The notes below the pieces were generated by a model. That model was not told the DNA's origin. It saw only the letters and a program-made list of their open reading frames with translations, and ran no database searches. From contig CAZDLM010000002.1 in assembly GCA_964506465.1 (NCBI GenBank), forward strand, positions 1 to 64,000: DNA of 64,000 nt, given 5' to 3'. Position 1 is the stretch's first letter. Each line of letters opens with the position of its first letter. Origin of the DNA: UBA6109 sp964506465 (lineage in GTDB: Bacteria > Desulfobacterota > Syntrophia > Syntrophales > UBA6109). The translations under genes and the position numbers were made by a program. Shown here piece after piece: positions 52,850 through 61,494 of the stretch.

Positions 52850-52947
52850 GGAAGTGCCAAGGTCACTGGTGGGCCTCCCGGACTTCAAATCCGGAGTGGG
52901 GGGCTAAAACCCTCCCAGGTGGGTTCGATTCCCATGCACTTCCGCCA
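52850..52947 (+). tRNA. selC: tRNA-Sec (anticodon TCA)
   Basis: 98-base tRNA with encoded CCA. Acceptor GGAAGTG pairs with CACTTCC (discriminator G); the anticodon arm CCGGA-CTTCAAA-TCCGG puts TCA at 52885-52887, and the T arm contains GGTTCGATTCC. The long extra arm with GGGGGGC and the eight-base acceptor extension fit bacterial SelC. It decodes UGA as selenocysteine with SelB and SECIS elements. The gene is intact, so it is not disrupted by the accessory region that begins right after it. Confidence 0.95.
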
Positions 52948-53068
52948 ATTTATTAATAAAATTCAAGTAGTTGACTTTTCAAAAACGACCCGATACCGAT
53001 CCGATAAACTGATTTTTTCCTGCTATCAGTCGTTGCAGAAAATACCTTTGAAATGACCAGGCTTCTCT

Positions 53069-53388
53069 TACCTTCTTTTGGTAATATGAGACCTTATTGC
53101 TACAGACCGCCGATCTCTCGCCGGCCTCTGAGGCGTAGAGATTATTATGAAAAGTACATGATTTCAGTATAATACGCGCTCGATGCCGGGACGGGAATCT
53201 GGGAAAATGGCGGCATCATGAACATGGATGCCGTTTTTACTACCCGCTTTTGGTAATATGCACCTATTTTGCTATCCAGTGCTGCCGATCTTACCCGCCA
53301 CAGAAGCGTCGAGATTATTATGAAAATGACATTATTACAGTATATTTAGGGGTTTGTACCGGGGGGGCAGGAAGCTGAAATGGTGATT
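53069..53388. repeat. Two diverged direct copies of a ~172-bp intergenic repeat
   Basis: Copies start at 53069 and 53241. Exact shared blocks in the same order: CTTTTGGTAATATG, GCCGATCT, GAGATTATTATGAAAA (53138 and 53311) and CAGTATA, followed by a G-rich stretch ending in a similar AAATGG. Between blocks they differ by substitutions and small indels. No reading frame spans either copy and no known element was recognised. The surrounding 52948-53722 has no gene. Confidence 0.75.
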
Positions 53389-53722
53389 TTCAGAGCGGTG
53401 CAGTGTTTATTGAAGTCAATGGTCGCTGCTGATTTAATTCTATCGCAGAGCACAAAGCGAATTGCTCAGGTGCAAGCGACTGAAAAGCAAAATACGCTTG
53501 AACTTGTCTTCACCTACAACTCGTCGACACCGACTTTCCTATTAAGTTGAAAATTACCAGTTGAACTGTTCGTCAGGAGGGTTATGGCTGGAATTATCAA
53601 GACGGGAGGTGCCGGGAGGCTATGGCTGACCTCCCGGCGATACAAAAGATGAAGGGCTTTTTTTGTGGCTGGACGGTGTTAAGCAGTCTCGAACCGGGTA
53701 TCGGATTCCGGACGACAGCCGG
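53389..53722. other. Gene-free stretch with GC hairpin after the response regulator gene
   Basis: No supported gene; a 65-codon rightward frame at 53622 begins inside a hairpin and has no family. The hairpin has stem GCCGGGAGG / CCTCCCGGC (53611-53638) with a ten-base loop, about 85 bases beyond the response regulator stop, and may end its transcription although no T-run follows on the minus strand. Confidence 0.5.
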
Positions 53723-54166
53723 CTATTTGGGGGGAAGGTTGACAACGGTCAGCCAAAATTGCTTTATGGCCGCCATCACTTCAACAAAATGTTCGAAGTT
53801 CAAAGGCTTGGTTATGTAGCAGTTGGCATATTGGTTGTAACACTTCAGTAAGTCCTCTTCGGCACGCGAAACGGTGAGCACGACAATGGGGATTCTCTTT
53901 AAGTTGTCATCCGTCTTTACTTCTTCGAGCACCTCATATCCGCTTTTGCGAGGGAGATTGAGATCTAGGAGGATCAAATCAGGCCGAGGCACGCTGACAT
54001 ACTTTCCCTGCTGGCGAAGGAATGCCATCGCCTCCGCACCATCCCCAACTGTAAAGAGATTACATCTCGCTTTGCTCTCTGCGAGCGCCTCTTCAGCCAG
54101 ACGCGCGTCTCCGGGATTGTCCTCCACCAGCAGAATGTCCATTACTCTACCCACTGACCCATGCAT
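53723..54166 (-). CDS. Single-domain response regulator (Rcp1/CheY-like)
   Basis: 147-residue receiver domain only. Acidic pocket LLVEDNPGDARLAEEAL, phospho-acceptor Asp in DLILLDLNLPRKSG, Thr in VVLTVSRAEED and Lys in YITKPLNFEHF are present. The pattern NPGDARL and the C-terminal NFEHFVEVM mark the Rcp1-like group that pairs with phytochrome-type or PAS kinases. ATG 54166 follows AAGGAG and overlaps the kinase stop by 20 bases, so it is the last gene of the PAS-kinase-regulator operon. No output domain, so it must act through a partner protein. Confidence 0.9.
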   Translation of the reverse strand: MHGSVGRVMDILLVEDNPGDARLAEEALAESKARCNLFTVGDGAEAMAFLRQQGKYVSVPRPDLILLDLNLPRKSGYEVLEEVKTDDNLKRIPIVVLTVSRAEEDLLKCYNQYANCYITKPLNFEHFVEVMAAIKQFWLTVVNLPPK

Positions 54167-55527
54167 CGTCGTGTCTCCTTCGCGTGGTGGCAATCCGAAA
54201 ACAAAAGGTCGAGCCTTCGCCGCATCGGGATTCGCACCATATCTTGCCTTCATGGCGTTCCATGATTCTCTTGCAGATAGCCAGACCGATCCCTGTCCCG
54301 GGATAATCTTTTCGGGTATGCAGCCTCTGGAATAGCACAAAAATCTTCTCCAGGTATTCTGGAGCAACTCCGATGCCGTTATCCTGCACCGAGCAAATAC
54401 AATCTCCACTCTCAATCTTGGCTGAGACGTGAACTGCCGGCACTTTGTCGCCCCGGAACTTGATGGCGTTATCGATCAAGTTCTGAAAGATCTGTGTCAG
54501 TTGGCCAATGTCCCCGTAAACAACGGGAAGGGGATCACGAGTTACAATAGCGTTCTTTTCCTTGACGGTCAATTGCAGATTCTCCAATGCCTGGGAGAGC
54601 GCCTTGTCCAGACTCGCTTCTTCGAACCTCTGCCCGCGAGTACTGAGACGTGAATATGACAGCAGATCGTTGATCATTCGCTGCATTCTCAAAGCTCCGT
54701 CGGAAGCATAGTTGACGAACACATCTGCGTCCTGGTCTAATTTCCCTCTGTACCTCCTGGCTAGCAACTGCACATAGTTTGAAACCATGCGCAGCGGTTC
54801 TTGAAGGTCATGGGAGGCGATGTAGGCAAACTGCGCCAACTCCGCGTTGGATCGGGTGAGTTCATCCGTCCTTCTCCGAAGGGCCTCTTCGGTCCTCTTG
54901 CGCTCTACCATCTCCGCCATGATCTGGGCATTGGATCGTGCGAGTTCAGCGGTTCGCTCCGTGACCCTGAATTCGAGAATATCGCGCGCCTTTTGGAGTT
55001 GCTCGTTGGACTGGTTCAAATCATCCAGAATATTCAAGACCGCCCGCTGGGTCTCCTCCAGCCGTTGCTTTTCCGCATGGAAATCCTCCAGGATATTGAA
55101 GGTGGCCTTCTGCGTCATTTCGAGATGCTTCTTCTCACCATCGAAATCATCCAGAATGTTCAAGGCTGCCCGCTGGGTCTCTTCCAGCCGTTGCTTTTCC
55201 GCATGGAAATCCTCCAGGATATTGAAGGTGGCCTTCTNNNNNNNNNNNNNNNNNNNNNNNNNNNNNNNNNNNNNNNNNNNNNNNNNNNNNNNNNNNNNNN
55301 NNNNNNNNNNNNNNNNNNNNNNNNNNNNNNNNNNNNNGCGTCATTTCGAGATGCTTCTTCTCACCATCGAAATCATCCAGAATGTTCAGGATCGCCCGCT
55401 GGGTCTCTTCCAGCCGCAGCTTTTCCACATGGGAATCATAAAAATAGAGGGACGCCGCCTGGGATTCCAGCAGGAGGTCAACTCCTTCATCGGATTTCTG
55501 CTGCATCTCTTTTTTCTCCTGCGTCAT
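54147..55527 (-). CDS. Histidine kinase with repeat coiled-coil N-terminus, interrupted by assembly gap
   Basis: Cytosolic kinase. The start (55527, overlapping the PAS gene stop as ATGA) reads MTQEKKEMQQKSDEG, then 21-residue helical repeats of the form NILxDFxxEKxxLExTQ; the 100-N gap lies inside them. The catalytic part is complete: phospho-His in AYIASHDLQEPLRMV, N-box NLIDNAIKF, G1 DNGIGVAPEY and G2 GTGIGLAI, the HWE-unlike Rcp-partner type. Joined without the N run, the frame is continuous and encodes 426 residues. No sensor domain of its own; the PAS protein upstream may supply it. Confidence 0.85.
55026..55440. repeat. 126-bp in-frame tandem coding repeat (kinase coiled coil)
   Basis: Two near-identical blocks start with GGCCTTCTGCGTCATTTCGA; copies of the marker GCCTTCT are exactly 126 bases apart (55105 and 55231). 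Each unit encodes 42 residues made of two similar 21-residue halves, one with FHAEKQRLEETQ and the other with FDGEKKHLEMTQ. A further partial copy lies beyond the gap. Confidence 0.85.
55238..55337. other. Assembly gap of 100 N
   Basis: A run of exactly 100 undetermined bases, a usual placeholder length. Its flanks, GGCCTTCT on the left and GCGTCATTTCGAG on the right, join to the exact sequence of the complete repeat copy at 55104-55123, so the true missing length is probably zero or a multiple of 126. Confidence 0.95.
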
Positions 55528-56807
55528 GTCACTTCACCCAATCTTCTCTTTAACTCCTCGATTTCCTTCTTGAGCTCGATCATCTTCAGTTCCCGTCCCA
55601 CCGTGAGCCTCTGGAATCGTTCCAGCTCTGCCAGACGCTCCAGTTCCTTGGTCCTCTGTTCGGCGACCTGGGCCTCAGCTTTTTTTTGAGCCGTGATGTC
55701 ACGGGCGGCAGCGAACACGCCAAGAGCATTGCCTGCCACGTCTTTGTAGACGCTGGCGTTATACAAGACGTTCGTCAACTTCCCTTCCCCGTGGCGGATC
55801 GTGAGGGGGTAGTCCGTCACATAGCCCTTCGCCAGGACCTGCATATATCCCTCCCGAGCGGTCTCGGGTTCGGTGAAGTAGTTAGCGAAATCGGTGCCAA
55901 TGAGTTTCTCCCGGGAGACGCCCGTGACCTTGATCGTGGCTTCGTTGACATCAGTAATCTTGCCATCGGCGCTGATCGTGACCAGCGGGTCGAGGGACGC
56001 CTCGATCAAGCTCCGTGCATACTGGGAGGCCTGCTTCTGGGCTGTGATATCGCGGGCGGCGGCGAACACGCCGACAGTATTGCCTGCCACGTCTTTATAG
56101 ACGCTGGCGTTATAGAGGACATCCATCAGCTTTCCATTCCTGTGGCGGATCGTGAGGGGGTAGTCCGTCACATAGCCCTTGGCCAGGACCTGCATATATC
56201 CCTCCCGAGCGGTCTCGGGTTCGGTGAAGTAGTTAGCGAAATCGGTGCCAATGAGTTTCTCCCGGGAGACGCCCGTGACCTTGATCGTGGCTTCGTTGAC
56301 ATCAGTAATCTTGCCATCGGCGCTGATCGTGACCAGCGGGTCGAGGGACGCCTCGATCAAGCTCCGTGCGTACTGGGAAGCCTGCTTCAAGAACGTGATG
56401 TCTCTATCGATGGCCGATAGCCCTATGAGCTTTCCCTCATCGTTTTTTACCGGTGATACCGTAACCAGGACATCGACGGTCGAGCCGTCTTTCCTTTTCC
56501 GCTGGGTTTCATAGCGTTCTACTTTGAGCCCCTTCCTGACCTGGTCGATGATGGATTCGAATTCATCGATTCGCTCGGGTGTGCCAATGATCGACATGGG
56601 TTTGCCGAGGGCTTCTTTTTCGGCGTACCCGAACATCCTTTCCGCGGCCGGATTCCAACTGGTAATGGTCCCATTGAGGGCCTCGCTGATGACCGCGTCT
56701 TCGGATGACTGGACGATGGCCGCAAGGAATCGAAGGTTCTCGTCCAAGGCCCTGTTTCGATTTACAGCATTGCCCGATACTTTTCTATTCGAGTTTCTCT
56801 TCATCAA
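55524..56807 (-). CDS. Triple-PAS sensor protein without kinase domain
   Basis: 427-residue cytosolic protein. PAS1 at about 22-140 (VQSSEDAVISEALNGTITSWN, then RYETQRKRKDGS and SAIDRDIT), then two almost identical PAS/PAC copies at 142-258 and 259-375 (SLIEASLDPLVTISADGKITDVNEAT, ARDITAQK). A C-terminal coiled coil (376-427, ELKMIELKKEIEELKRRLGE) suits dimerisation or handing a signal to another protein. The stop overlaps the histidine kinase start by four bases, so it likely works as the split sensory part of that kinase. Ligand or cofactor not evident. Confidence 0.87.
   Translation of the reverse strand: MMKRNSNRKVSGNAVNRNRALDENLRFLAAIVQSSEDAVISEALNGTITSWNPAAERMFGYAEKEALGKPMSIIGTPERIDEFESIIDQVRKGLKVERYETQRKRKDGSTVDVLVTVSPVKNDEGKLIGLSAIDRDITFLKQASQYARSLIEASLDPLVTISADGKITDVNEATIKVTGVSREKLIGTDFANYFTEPETAREGYMQVLAKGYVTDYPLTIRHRNGKLMDVLYNASVYKDVAGNTVGVFAAARDITAQKQASQYARSLIEASLDPLVTISADGKITDVNEATIKVTGVSREKLIGTDFANYFTEPETAREGYMQVLAKGYVTDYPLTIRHGEGKLTNVLYNASVYKDVAGNALGVFAAARDITAQKKAEAQVAEQRTKELERLAELERFQRLTVGRELKMIELKKEIEELKRRLGEVT
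55683..56384. repeat. Near-identical 351-bp tandem duplication within the PAS gene
   Basis: Copies at 55683-56033 and 56034-56384. Long stretches are base-for-base the same at an offset of 351, for example the block starting at 55902 and at 56253. The few differences are clustered near the PAC part (HRNGKLMD versus HGEGKLTN). Confidence 0.88.
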
Positions 56808-56999
56808 GCGTACCTCCTGCGCTATGCACTTCTGTCGGGTGCGCCACCAAGCTCATAACCAGACAGGTCCTTGCTGTTCCCAGGACAAATCTTGTGTCCT
56901 TCACCTACGAGTCAAATATCTGGGCGTATGTGAAAACGTCAGTATTACTCCTTGAAAGCGACATCCTCAATCGGCCCATCGTGTACGGGACGTATGTCC

Positions 57000-57461
57000 T
57001 CATTCCTGCTTAGGAACGGAGAAATAGAAGGTCGCGCCTTTGTCGACCGCAGCTTCCGCCCACACCCTCCCCCATGCCGATGAATGATACGCCGGACCAG
57101 GGCCATGCCAATGCCTGGCCCCTCATATTCGCTATCACTATGAAGCCGCTGGAAAGCCCGGAATACCTTGTCGTGGTACTGCATATAGAAGCCGATGCCG
57201 TTGTCCTTCACCCAGTAGACTGTTTCGTGTCTTCGTTCGTCTTCGTATCCCCCTACTTAGATGACCGCCGTTGTATCTGGGAAGGTCGTAGTCGGAAAGG
57301 ATGAGATCGGGGGAGAACTCTTGAATTGCCAGAACAAAGTCTTCTTCAGTCGTCGCGACTTTTGAGACGAAGACTATTCCAGCCTCCTGCAATTCAAATT
57401 GGACCAACTCGGCGTCAGCGCGATTATCTTCCAGAATGACGACTCGAAGAGATTCTGACAT
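57000..57461 (-). pseudogene. Decayed REC / histidine kinase ATPase gene
   Basis: Two pieces lie in series. From ATG 57461 a receiver domain starts normally (SLRVVILEDNRADAEL, phospho-Asp in DLILSDYDLPRY) but stops matching after DLPRYNG. The next part is the end of a HATPase domain in another frame (KDNGIGFYMQYHDKVFRAF, PGIGMALVRRIIHRHGG), so the receiver end, any PAS/HisKA part and the first half of the ATPase are deleted. A poly-G stretch near 57070 holds a further one-base shift, after which the expected kinase ending (GATFYFSVPKQE, stop at 57000-57002) reads in yet another frame. Not functional as it stands. Confidence 0.8.
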
Positions 57462-58043
57462 GTCTGATCCCCGGGAGTTCTGAACGTACCAATCCTTCTC
57501 TTCTCGTCGATGATACCACATTACTGTTTGAAAACCTGTAAATTTCAGAGAATTCATCAAGTGCCGATTTCAGGAAGAAGTGCAGAAGTTGTGATTGGTG
57601 TGGTCGGCTAGGGCGAAATATCTTTCTTTTTTATGCAATTTTCCCCAAGCGACATCCTCCCTCTCCAAGGCTGGCAAGCTTCCCCTCCTCCGGAGAAGAA
57701 ACATCGCCTCTCCCTGTCCGTTCAAGATTCTCGGGCCGATAGCAGGGTTCAGCAGCCTTCCGGCCCTATTGCCTTTCCCTTGCTTCTCCGCTTCCCTGTA
57801 ATCGCCGCTTTCCTTCCCCTTATTCCGGCTTTCCTTCCCGTTGCTTTCGAGTGTTCTTCCTGAGATGCTGTAAAATTCACGGACGATGAAGCTATAGGGA
57901 AGCTCTCGCCGTTTCCGACAAGATGGAGGAGGGAGCTGCTCTGATTTGCCGATAAAGCAGGAAGATATTTTTGCACGATTCCGCTAATGTCTTGACATGC
58001 ATCCAAGGATCGATAAAAATGGAACCGCCATGGAGAAGCGCCT
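57462..58043. other. Gene-free pyrimidine-rich stretch upstream of the CsgG-like gene
   Basis: About 580 bases without a supported gene. The plus strand between 57650 and 57860 is rich in C and T with repeated CTTTCCTTCCC-like words; short frames there have biased composition and no motifs. The last 80 bases include TTGACA at 57993-57998 and may hold the promoter of the downstream lipoprotein gene, though no good -10 is spaced 17 bases away. Confidence 0.5.
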
Positions 58044-59255
58044 ATGAAATATGCCATTCGTCCTCTTATTTGCATCATATTTTTTCTTGCTGGCTGCGCA
58101 GAGATTCGGCTGAATCCCCTTCCCGCCCCGCCTGCGACAGCAAAGCTGCGGGTGCTTGTCCTTCCCGTCACGGGATCCAGAGCCCCGGAAAGGGGGCCAT
58201 GGAGGATGCCTTCTGCCGAGTTTGAGGAAATCGCCTACCACGGCTCAACCGAAATCCTGGAGGAGGTGGGGTTTTACGAAATCATTCCCCCGGAAGATGT
58301 TCAGAAAGCGACCGGAGGGAAGGAGATCGATGCGTGGCGGTGGTCAAGAAACGAATGGCAGCTTGCAAGAGACGTGGGGCGGGCGCTTCACGCCGACTAC
58401 CTCATGATCGTCATGCGGGAATTTACGGGACTGCTCACGGCCAGACTGATCCTGATCAGTACATGGACGGGGAAGCAATACGAAACCGTCGATCATACGG
58501 TGACGGGTACCAATTATGAACCCGGTATCGTGGAGGCCTATCGGAAGCAACTGCGCGACGCCCATCAAAAGATCTTCCGCCAGGCCAAGGGAGACATGCT
58601 GGAGACGGCCATCCGAAAGGGGAACCCCTCAGCAGGGAAACCGGGATTGCCCGCGCGGGAAGTTGCCCGCAAAGATGAGAAAGCAGCGCCGGCCGCAATA
58701 TCGAGGGCGGCATCTGAGAAGAAGACCGCTGAGGCCGGTCATGCGTCCGGAAGAATGGCCGGCCCGGGACGACCGGAGGAAAGACAGGCTGCGCTTCCCG
58801 GCGAAGCTCCGGGGAAGAAAGTCGGAGGGCCGAAAGCGGACGGGACGGATTCCGCAAGGCAACGATTGCTTATCTACGATTTCCAGACAACCCGCGAACT
58901 GAGCACGGTGGCCTTGATCCTCTCGGAAGCGCTGAGGGAGGAATTTTCTGCCTTGGGGCGGTTCGATCTGATCAATCGTGCAGATGCGAACAAGGCGTTG
59001 CAGGAACTGAAACTTCAGAAATCAGGACTCGGCGACGATCAACAGACACTGCAGATCGGGAAATGGCTCGTCGCCAACCATACGATCACCGGCACTCTTG
59101 GAATCATCGGGAACACACTCATTCTTCAGTCAAGGATGACGGAATTGCAGACCATGAAGATCCTGACACAGGGGTCTATCCGCGCCAGCGTCGGCAAAGA
59201 GGAAGATCTCCTACATGCCCTCCCCGGGCTGGTGAAGAAGCTGTACCCTCAGTAG
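58044..59255 (+). CDS. Outer-membrane or periplasmic lipoprotein with CsgG/FlgO-like C-terminal domain
   Basis: 403-residue lipoprotein: signal with IIFFLAGCAE near residues 12-20 (lipidated Cys18). Residues 34-165 form one alpha/beta domain (LRVLVLPVTGSRAPERG, HADYLMIVMREFTG). A Pro/Ala/Lys-rich linker (about 185-275) leads to a second domain (LLIYDFQTTRELSTVALILSEALREEF, LINRADANKALQELKLQ, ANHTITGTLG), the pattern of CsgG/FlgO-type lipoproteins that bind or export material at the outer membrane. The first half has a similar fold, so it may be a tandem duplication. GGAG lies eight bases before ATG. No curli or flagellar genes nearby. Confidence 0.75.
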   Translation: MKYAIRPLICIIFFLAGCAEIRLNPLPAPPATAKLRVLVLPVTGSRAPERGPWRMPSAEFEEIAYHGSTEILEEVGFYEIIPPEDVQKATGGKEIDAWRWSRNEWQLARDVGRALHADYLMIVMREFTGLLTARLILISTWTGKQYETVDHTVTGTNYEPGIVEAYRKQLRDAHQKIFRQAKGDMLETAIRKGNPSAGKPGLPAREVARKDEKAAPAAISRAASEKKTAEAGHASGRMAGPGRPEERQAALPGEAPGKKVGGPKADGTDSARQRLLIYDFQTTRELSTVALILSEALREEFSALGRFDLINRADANKALQELKLQKSGLGDDQQTLQIGKWLVANHTITGTLGIIGNTLILQSRMTELQTMKILTQGSIRASVGKEEDLLHALPGLVKKLYPQ

Positions 59256-59607
59256 TAGTTTGTCTTCCCTGAGGAGAGGCAATTTTGCAGCAACGGACAG
59301 GGAGTCCCGGAATTCAGAACGGAGTCCCAGTTGTGTTTTAGCTGAGCGGTCGATAACGTGACTGCCCCGCATCAACTTCGACAGATACCGTCAAAACGAA
59401 TCCTGCCTTGATTACCGCCTTCGCCTACAAGTCCTCATTTGAACGTATCCTGCGGCTATGCAAAGTATTTATTGAATTTGTGATTCGTGGCTGATGCATT
59501 TGTATGGCACTTTTCAACCCGAACTGTGGTATAAGCCCGCTTCATTTGAAGACCACCAACATTGATGTATAAATATATCATCATTTGCGTATTGGCGAAA
59601 GACGACA
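59256..59607. other. Gene-free stretch between the lipoprotein and MFS genes
   Basis: About 350 bases. I see no gene, repeat or clear hairpin. Base composition becomes more AT-rich toward the MFS gene. The MFS start lies shortly after an AT-rich sequence (around 59565-59590) that may hold its promoter. Confidence 0.55.
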
Positions 59608-60876
59608 GTGTCAGACATCAAATCTGAAGTTCCACCAAAACGGAAAAGGGGAAAAGGATTTAGTACTTTCCGCTCATTACGGAATACCGACTATTGCTAC
59701 CTTTGGATAGGCAATTTCTTAAACGCAGCTGGCTGGTGGATTCAGCAAGTAACCGTTGCTTGGCTGGTGTGGGAGTTATCCGGCTCGGCAACAATGGTGG
59801 GAATCACCGCCGGTTTGCGTACCCTGCCGTTTATATTCATGGGGCCTCTCGGTGGGGTATTAGCCGACCGTTTGGATCGCCGCCGTCTCCTAATGATAAC
59901 GCAAGTGGTTCTGTCTATGATTGTCGTGCTGTTTTCCGGATTGGTGGCGCTGGGCTGGGTCCATGTGTGGCACGCGATGGTATTCAACTTCGTGATGGGA
60001 TGCGGATTCACAATGAACATGCCTGTTCGTCAATCTCTAGTTGCCAATACCGTGCCACTCGACGATCTGGGCAATGCCATCGCTCTTAATGCAATGGCTA
60101 ATAACGCCAGCCGTATTTTCGGCCCCGCCATTGGTGGGGTCCTTCTTGTGGCCTTTGGTGCCGCAATCAATTTCCTCTTGCAGGCGTGTTTGTTTCTGTG
60201 CATGGTGATGGTAATCTTGCCGATGAAAGTGCCGTATCGAGACACCACTTCAGCGAGTAACGCATCGGTTCTTAGTAACATGAAAGAGGGCGTCCAGTAC
60301 GTCTTGGGCAATCAGACCATATTCGGACTGCTGATACTGAGCTTTATTCCCGCCCTGTTTGTGATGTCTGTTATTCAGATATTACCAGCATTTACAGATC
60401 ATGTACTCCATGCCAAAGCCGACATTTATGGCTACTTGATGACGTCTTTCGGAGTCGGTGGCCTACTGGCGACCCTAACCATGGCCTTGTTCGGGAGTAT
60501 TATTCGTAGTGGCTGGTTGGGTATTGGTGCTCTCTCATGTGCATCCTTCGTCGTTATTCTTTTTTCTCAAACCAGTTTGCTATGGTTTGCTTTCCTCATG
60601 CTCTTCATGCTTGGTTTTTGCATGATGACCTTCCGTGTCAACAACAATACTCTTGTACAGACATTGGCTCAAGACGAACTCCGCGGGCGAGTAATGTCTC
60701 TCTATCATATGGACCTTGCCCTAGTGCCACTCGGATCCTCTATACTTGGAGCGTGTGCCGACATCTTCTCGATACCTGCTGCAGTGGCAGTGTCTGGCAT
60801 GCTTGGATTGGCGTTGACGCTCGTGCTCATGGCAAGTGTGAAACAGATGAGGGCTCTGCGGCACATCAGCGTTTAA
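59608..60876 (+). CDS. Major facilitator superfamily exporter (EntS-like group)
   Basis: 422-residue inner-membrane transporter with about twelve helices. The first half holds FRSLRNTDYCYLWIGNFLNAAGWWIQQV and the loop GPLGGVLADRLDRRRLL (MFS motif A), then FTMNMPVRQSLVANTVP, typical of the enterobactin-exporter-like MFS_3 group. The second half ends with RVMSLYHMDLALVPLGS. GTG start. Base and codon use are clearly more AT-rich than the genes at 18-52 kb, suggesting horizontal acquisition. Substrate unknown. Confidence 0.87.
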   Translation: MSDIKSEVPPKRKRGKGFSTFRSLRNTDYCYLWIGNFLNAAGWWIQQVTVAWLVWELSGSATMVGITAGLRTLPFIFMGPLGGVLADRLDRRRLLMITQVVLSMIVVLFSGLVALGWVHVWHAMVFNFVMGCGFTMNMPVRQSLVANTVPLDDLGNAIALNAMANNASRIFGPAIGGVLLVAFGAAINFLLQACLFLCMVMVILPMKVPYRDTTSASNASVLSNMKEGVQYVLGNQTIFGLLILSFIPALFVMSVIQILPAFTDHVLHAKADIYGYLMTSFGVGGLLATLTMALFGSIIRSGWLGIGALSCASFVVILFSQTSLLWFAFLMLFMLGFCMMTFRVNNNTLVQTLAQDELRGRVMSLYHMDLALVPLGSSILGACADIFSIPAAVAVSGMLGLALTLVLMASVKQMRALRHISV

Positions 60877-61494
60877 GGCAAAAACACATTTTGAAATATA
60901 TGCGCTTTCAATCTGTATTCAATGTCCTAACCAACCATGCCTCATCTCGCTTTGTATTTGAAGCCGTTACATATCCCTTCCGCGCAATACCGGCCCCGAT
61001 GCCACACCGCACACACGAAATGCGTAACAACGCATTTCTGTGAGCCAAACGCCCATCGCAGTCAACACGCGAGTCTGTGGAGATACATCTCCTTCTTTCG
61101 GGGTGGCTGGTCCGGGGAGCCCTGGGGCGGACGGGATCTGTCACAGGAAGGCCAGACTGTCGGATGTGACAGTGAGGGCGGCGGGGATCTGAAACCCATA
61201 TCTACCGCTGAAAGAAGATCGTCGAGCACCCGAGCTTCCGGAGGGGGGCCAGCGAGAGAGGGGAACGGGGTGAATCGAGTGCAGTAGGTTTGTCCTTGGT
61301 CCTCCCCGCAAAGTGAACAGGCCCCTTTTCTTACTGCCGCTCGGTGCGAAAGCGCCCGCGCGACGCGCTGGGAATACTGAAAATTATCAATTGAAAGAAA
61401 GCAATGGCATTCAACCCTGACGCTGGACGGTGACGCAACGCAGGAGTGAATCATGGAGGCGTAACCTTGCGTGTCGAACTCTCTTTTTTGAAGA
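60877..61494. other. Gene-free stretch with short hairpins after the MFS gene
   Basis: About 620 bases. A perfect hairpin GAAATGCGT-AACA-ACGCATTTC lies at 61017-61038, and a small GGAGAT/ATCTCC stem at 61079-61092. The GC-rich part at 61100-61310 has frames on both strands but none with a ribosome site or motifs. No mobile element recognised. Confidence 0.5.

Noticed and set aside
52850..52947. selC as the attachment site of the conjugative element
   Set aside because: The element's recombinase abuts comM, 35 kb away; no recombinase or duplicated tRNA end lies next to selC.
55026..55440. CRISPR or transposon repeat around the N gap
   Set aside because: The repeat is in frame, encodes a coiled coil and has no spacers; it is part of the kinase gene.
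57595..57863. Small genes in the pyrimidine-rich stretch before the CsgG-like gene
   Set aside because: Low-complexity Pro/Ser/Leu composition produced by C/T-rich DNA, with no start signals.
61062..61454. Group II intron or coding remnant in the gap after the MFS gene
   Set aside because: GC-rich hairpins looked intron-like, but no reverse transcriptase, domain V or consistent frame could be found.
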